Positions 62,575-64,000 of a stretch of 64,000 nt of DNA are shown here, in pieces (positions within the stretch are counted from its first letter, which is position 1; the number at the start of each line of letters is the position of its first letter). The notes below the pieces were generated by a model. That model was not told where the DNA came from and ran no database searches. It saw only the letters and a list, made by a program, of their open reading frames with translations. The DNA is from Halorubrum sp. PV6 (GTDB taxonomy: Archaea; Halobacteriota; Halobacteria; Halobacteriales; Haloferacaceae): assembly GCF_003990725.2 (NCBI RefSeq), contig NZ_CP030064.1, forward strand, positions 2,418,001 to 2,482,000, in the 5' to 3' direction. The position numbers were made by a program, and so were the translations under genes.

Positions 62575-63408
62575 ATGACCGTTCCAACCAAGACGCTCCC
62601 GAGCGGCGCCGAGTTGCCGGCGCTCGGACTCGGGACGTACGACCTCGGCGACCACACGGCAGACAGCGTCCGTGCGGCGCTCGACGCCGGCTACGCCCAC
62701 ATCGACACCGCCGAAGGGTATCACAACGAGGCGGCGATCGGCGAGGCGCTCGCCGAGTACGACCGCGACGAGGTGTTTCTCACCTCGAAGGTGCTCGCGA
62801 AGAACCTCAACTACGAGTCGGTGATCGAGTCGTGTGAGGCCTCGCTCGACCGACTCGGCACCGGCTATCTCGATTTATACCTCATCCACTGGCCGAACCC
62901 GGCAATCTCGCTGCGCGAGACGCTGCAGGCGATGGCCGAACTCCACGACCGGGGGCTCGTCCGCGACGTCGGCGTCTCGAATTTTAGCGCCTACCAACTC
63001 AGCTGCGCGCACCACGTCGCGGACGTGCCGATCGCGGTCAACCAGATCGAGTACCATCCCTGGTTCCAGCGCCCGGATCTCGTCGACTACTGCCACGAGT
63101 CGGACACCGTGATCGAGGCCGCGGCCCCGCTCGCGCGGACGGCGGTGTTCGACGACGAGGTCGTCGCCGACCTCGCCGAGACGTACGACAAACACCCCGC
63201 GCAGGTCGTGTTGCGGTGGGCGCTCGACAACGACGTGGTCGCGTTACCGCGGTCGGCGACCCCGGAACACGTCCGGGCCAACGCCGACCTCGACTGGGAG
63301 CTCGACGCCGCCGACCGGCGGCGACTCGACGGGCGCGACCGCGACGAACCGGTGTACGACACCCCGGCGCGCGACTGGACGAGCGACGTGTACGGGATCG
63401 AGCAGTAG
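62575..63408 (+). CDS. Aldo/keto reductase
   Basis: A 277-residue NAD(P)H-dependent (alpha/beta)8-barrel reductase. The catalytic tetrad is visible: Asp and Tyr in HIDTAEGYHNE (about 43-53), Lys in VFLTSKVLAKN (near 73) and His in LYLIHWPNP (near 107). GVSNFSAYQL and NQIEYHPWFQRPDLVDYC are AKR signatures; PRSATPEHVRANAD near the C terminus binds the cofactor phosphate or adenosine. Resembles 2,5-diketo-gluconate reductase-type AKRs; the carbonyl substrate is unknown. Start ATG 62575 is preferred to a TTG two codons earlier. Confidence 0.93.
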   Translation: MTVPTKTLPSGAELPALGLGTYDLGDHTADSVRAALDAGYAHIDTAEGYHNEAAIGEALAEYDRDEVFLTSKVLAKNLNYESVIESCEASLDRLGTGYLDLYLIHWPNPAISLRETLQAMAELHDRGLVRDVGVSNFSAYQLSCAHHVADVPIAVNQIEYHPWFQRPDLVDYCHESDTVIEAAAPLARTAVFDDEVVADLAETYDKHPAQVVLRWALDNDVVALPRSATPEHVRANADLDWELDAADRRRLDGRDRDEPVYDTPARDWTSDVYGIEQ

Positions 63409-63442
63409 CCGACGCCTCTCGCGCCGGCCGCGAGCCTTGCGC

Positions 63443-64000
63443 TTACGACCGATCCGTATCGAGGTCGACGGGCTCCCCCGTCTCGGCCGACTGATAAATG
63501 CCGTCGATAGCGCGCACGTCCGTGAGCGCGTGGTCCCCGTCCGGGTGGAACGGTTCGCCGGCCAGAAGCTGGTGGCCGAAGTAGGCGAACTCCGCTTCGA
63601 TCTGGTGGACCTGCTCGAAGTCGACGTCGACGCGCGTGCCGTCGCGGACGACGGCGAACCCCCTGTCCTCGCGCTCGTAGAACGCCGGATCGAGGATCAG
63701 GCGCCCGTCCGTGCCGGTGACCTCCAGCCGGCTCGCGTGCTCGGCGTTCTGGCTCACCGTACACAGCGCGTCGACGCCGTCGGGGAACGCCAGCCGGAAA
63801 CTGGCGTGTTCGTCGACGCCCGCGAACGCCTCGTGGCGCGTTCGGGTCCGGCCCGACACCTGCACCGGGTCCTCGTCGAGAACGAATCGGGTCGTGTTGA
63901 TCGGGTAGACGCCCAGATCCATGAGCGCACAGCCGCCGGACAGTTCGGGGTCGAGCCGCCACTGATCGGTGTCGCCGGCGAGCTCCCCGAGCATCGTCTG
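63443..64000 (-). CDS. Gfo/Idh/MocA-family oxidoreductase, 5'-truncated (xylose-dehydrogenase-like)
   Basis: The C-terminal 185 residues of a dehydrogenase entering from the right edge; start and Rossmann domain lie outside. GGCALMDLGVYPINTTRFVL is the family substrate-domain motif, followed by HASFRLAFPDGVDALCTVSQNAEHAS and GHQLLAGEPFHPDGDHALTDVRAIDGIYQSAETG. This resembles haloarchaeal sugar dehydrogenases of the D-xylose 1-dehydrogenase/Gfo6 group. It differs from the other family member at 41619-42623. It converges on the aldo/keto reductase. Confidence 0.88.
   Translation of the reverse strand, partial: QTMLGELAGDTDQWRLDPELSGGCALMDLGVYPINTTRFVLDEDPVQVSGRTRTRHEAFAGVDEHASFRLAFPDGVDALCTVSQNAEHASRLEVTGTDGRLILDPAFYEREDRGFAVVRDGTRVDVDFEQVHQIEAEFAYFGHQLLAGEPFHPDGDHALTDVRAIDGIYQSAETGEPVDLDTDRS

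Overview
The window is 64 kb of chromosome from a halophilic archaeon (class Halobacteria), resembling Haloferacales/Halorubrum-type genomes; the genus is a guess. The evidence is very high GC with GC-rich third positions, acidic proteins, leaderless genes with TATA-like boxes about 25-30 nt upstream of ATG/GTG starts, archaeal ribosomal proteins (eS4, eL19, eL32, eS24), a Kae1-Bud32 fusion, aIF2-gamma, Rpo7/Spt4, class I LysRS and Cdc48. Nearly all of it is core genome; no complete mobile element or CRISPR array is present.

Layout. 1-2938: 3'-truncated class II ribonucleotide reductase (minus). 3.4-9.6 kb: small membrane protein, Cdc48 AAA ATPase coupled to an Hsp20-like mini protein, alpha/beta hydrolase, Hsp20, UbiB-type kinase. 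9.6-17.8 kb: FkbM methyltransferase, site-2 protease, MoaE fusion, UMP kinase, LysRS, small zinc proteins, histidine kinase. 17.9-23.1 kb: minus-strand information-processing operon (aIF2-gamma, PIN protein, Rpo7, Spt4, dephospho-CoA kinase, eS24, Kae1-Bud32). 23.3-31.5 kb: DUF proteins, DpsA, HEAT protein, secreted PLD protein, RecJ-like DHH protein, JAMM protease, FAD synthetase.

31.5-38.9 kb is a terminal-oxidase module: heme O synthase with a half heme-A-synthase N terminus, a Cu P-type ATPase, and a ba3-like oxidase operon (small subunit, subunit II, subunit I, small subunit). 39.4-45.9 kb is a sulfur/persulfide module: TusA, SQR-like flavoprotein, DUF1641, then (minus) DsrE2-TusA, (plus) rhodanese-metallo-beta-lactamase protein, and a split YeeE/YedE transporter; a Gfo/Idh/MocA oxidoreductase sits inside it. 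Several promoters in this module carry matching palindromes, suggesting joint control.

46.0-47.4 kb: M20 peptidase. 47.4-61.8 kb (minus): the complete S10-spc ribosomal superoperon from a SPOUT methyltransferase and uL3 through uL15 to SecY, with uS14 (57 aa) easily missed. 62.1 kb: tRNA-Gly(GCC), followed by about 300 bp of hairpins interleaved with partial copies of the tRNA 3' end, the most unusual DNA of the window. 62.6-64 kb: aldo/keto reductase and a 5'-truncated Gfo/Idh/MocA oxidoreductase.
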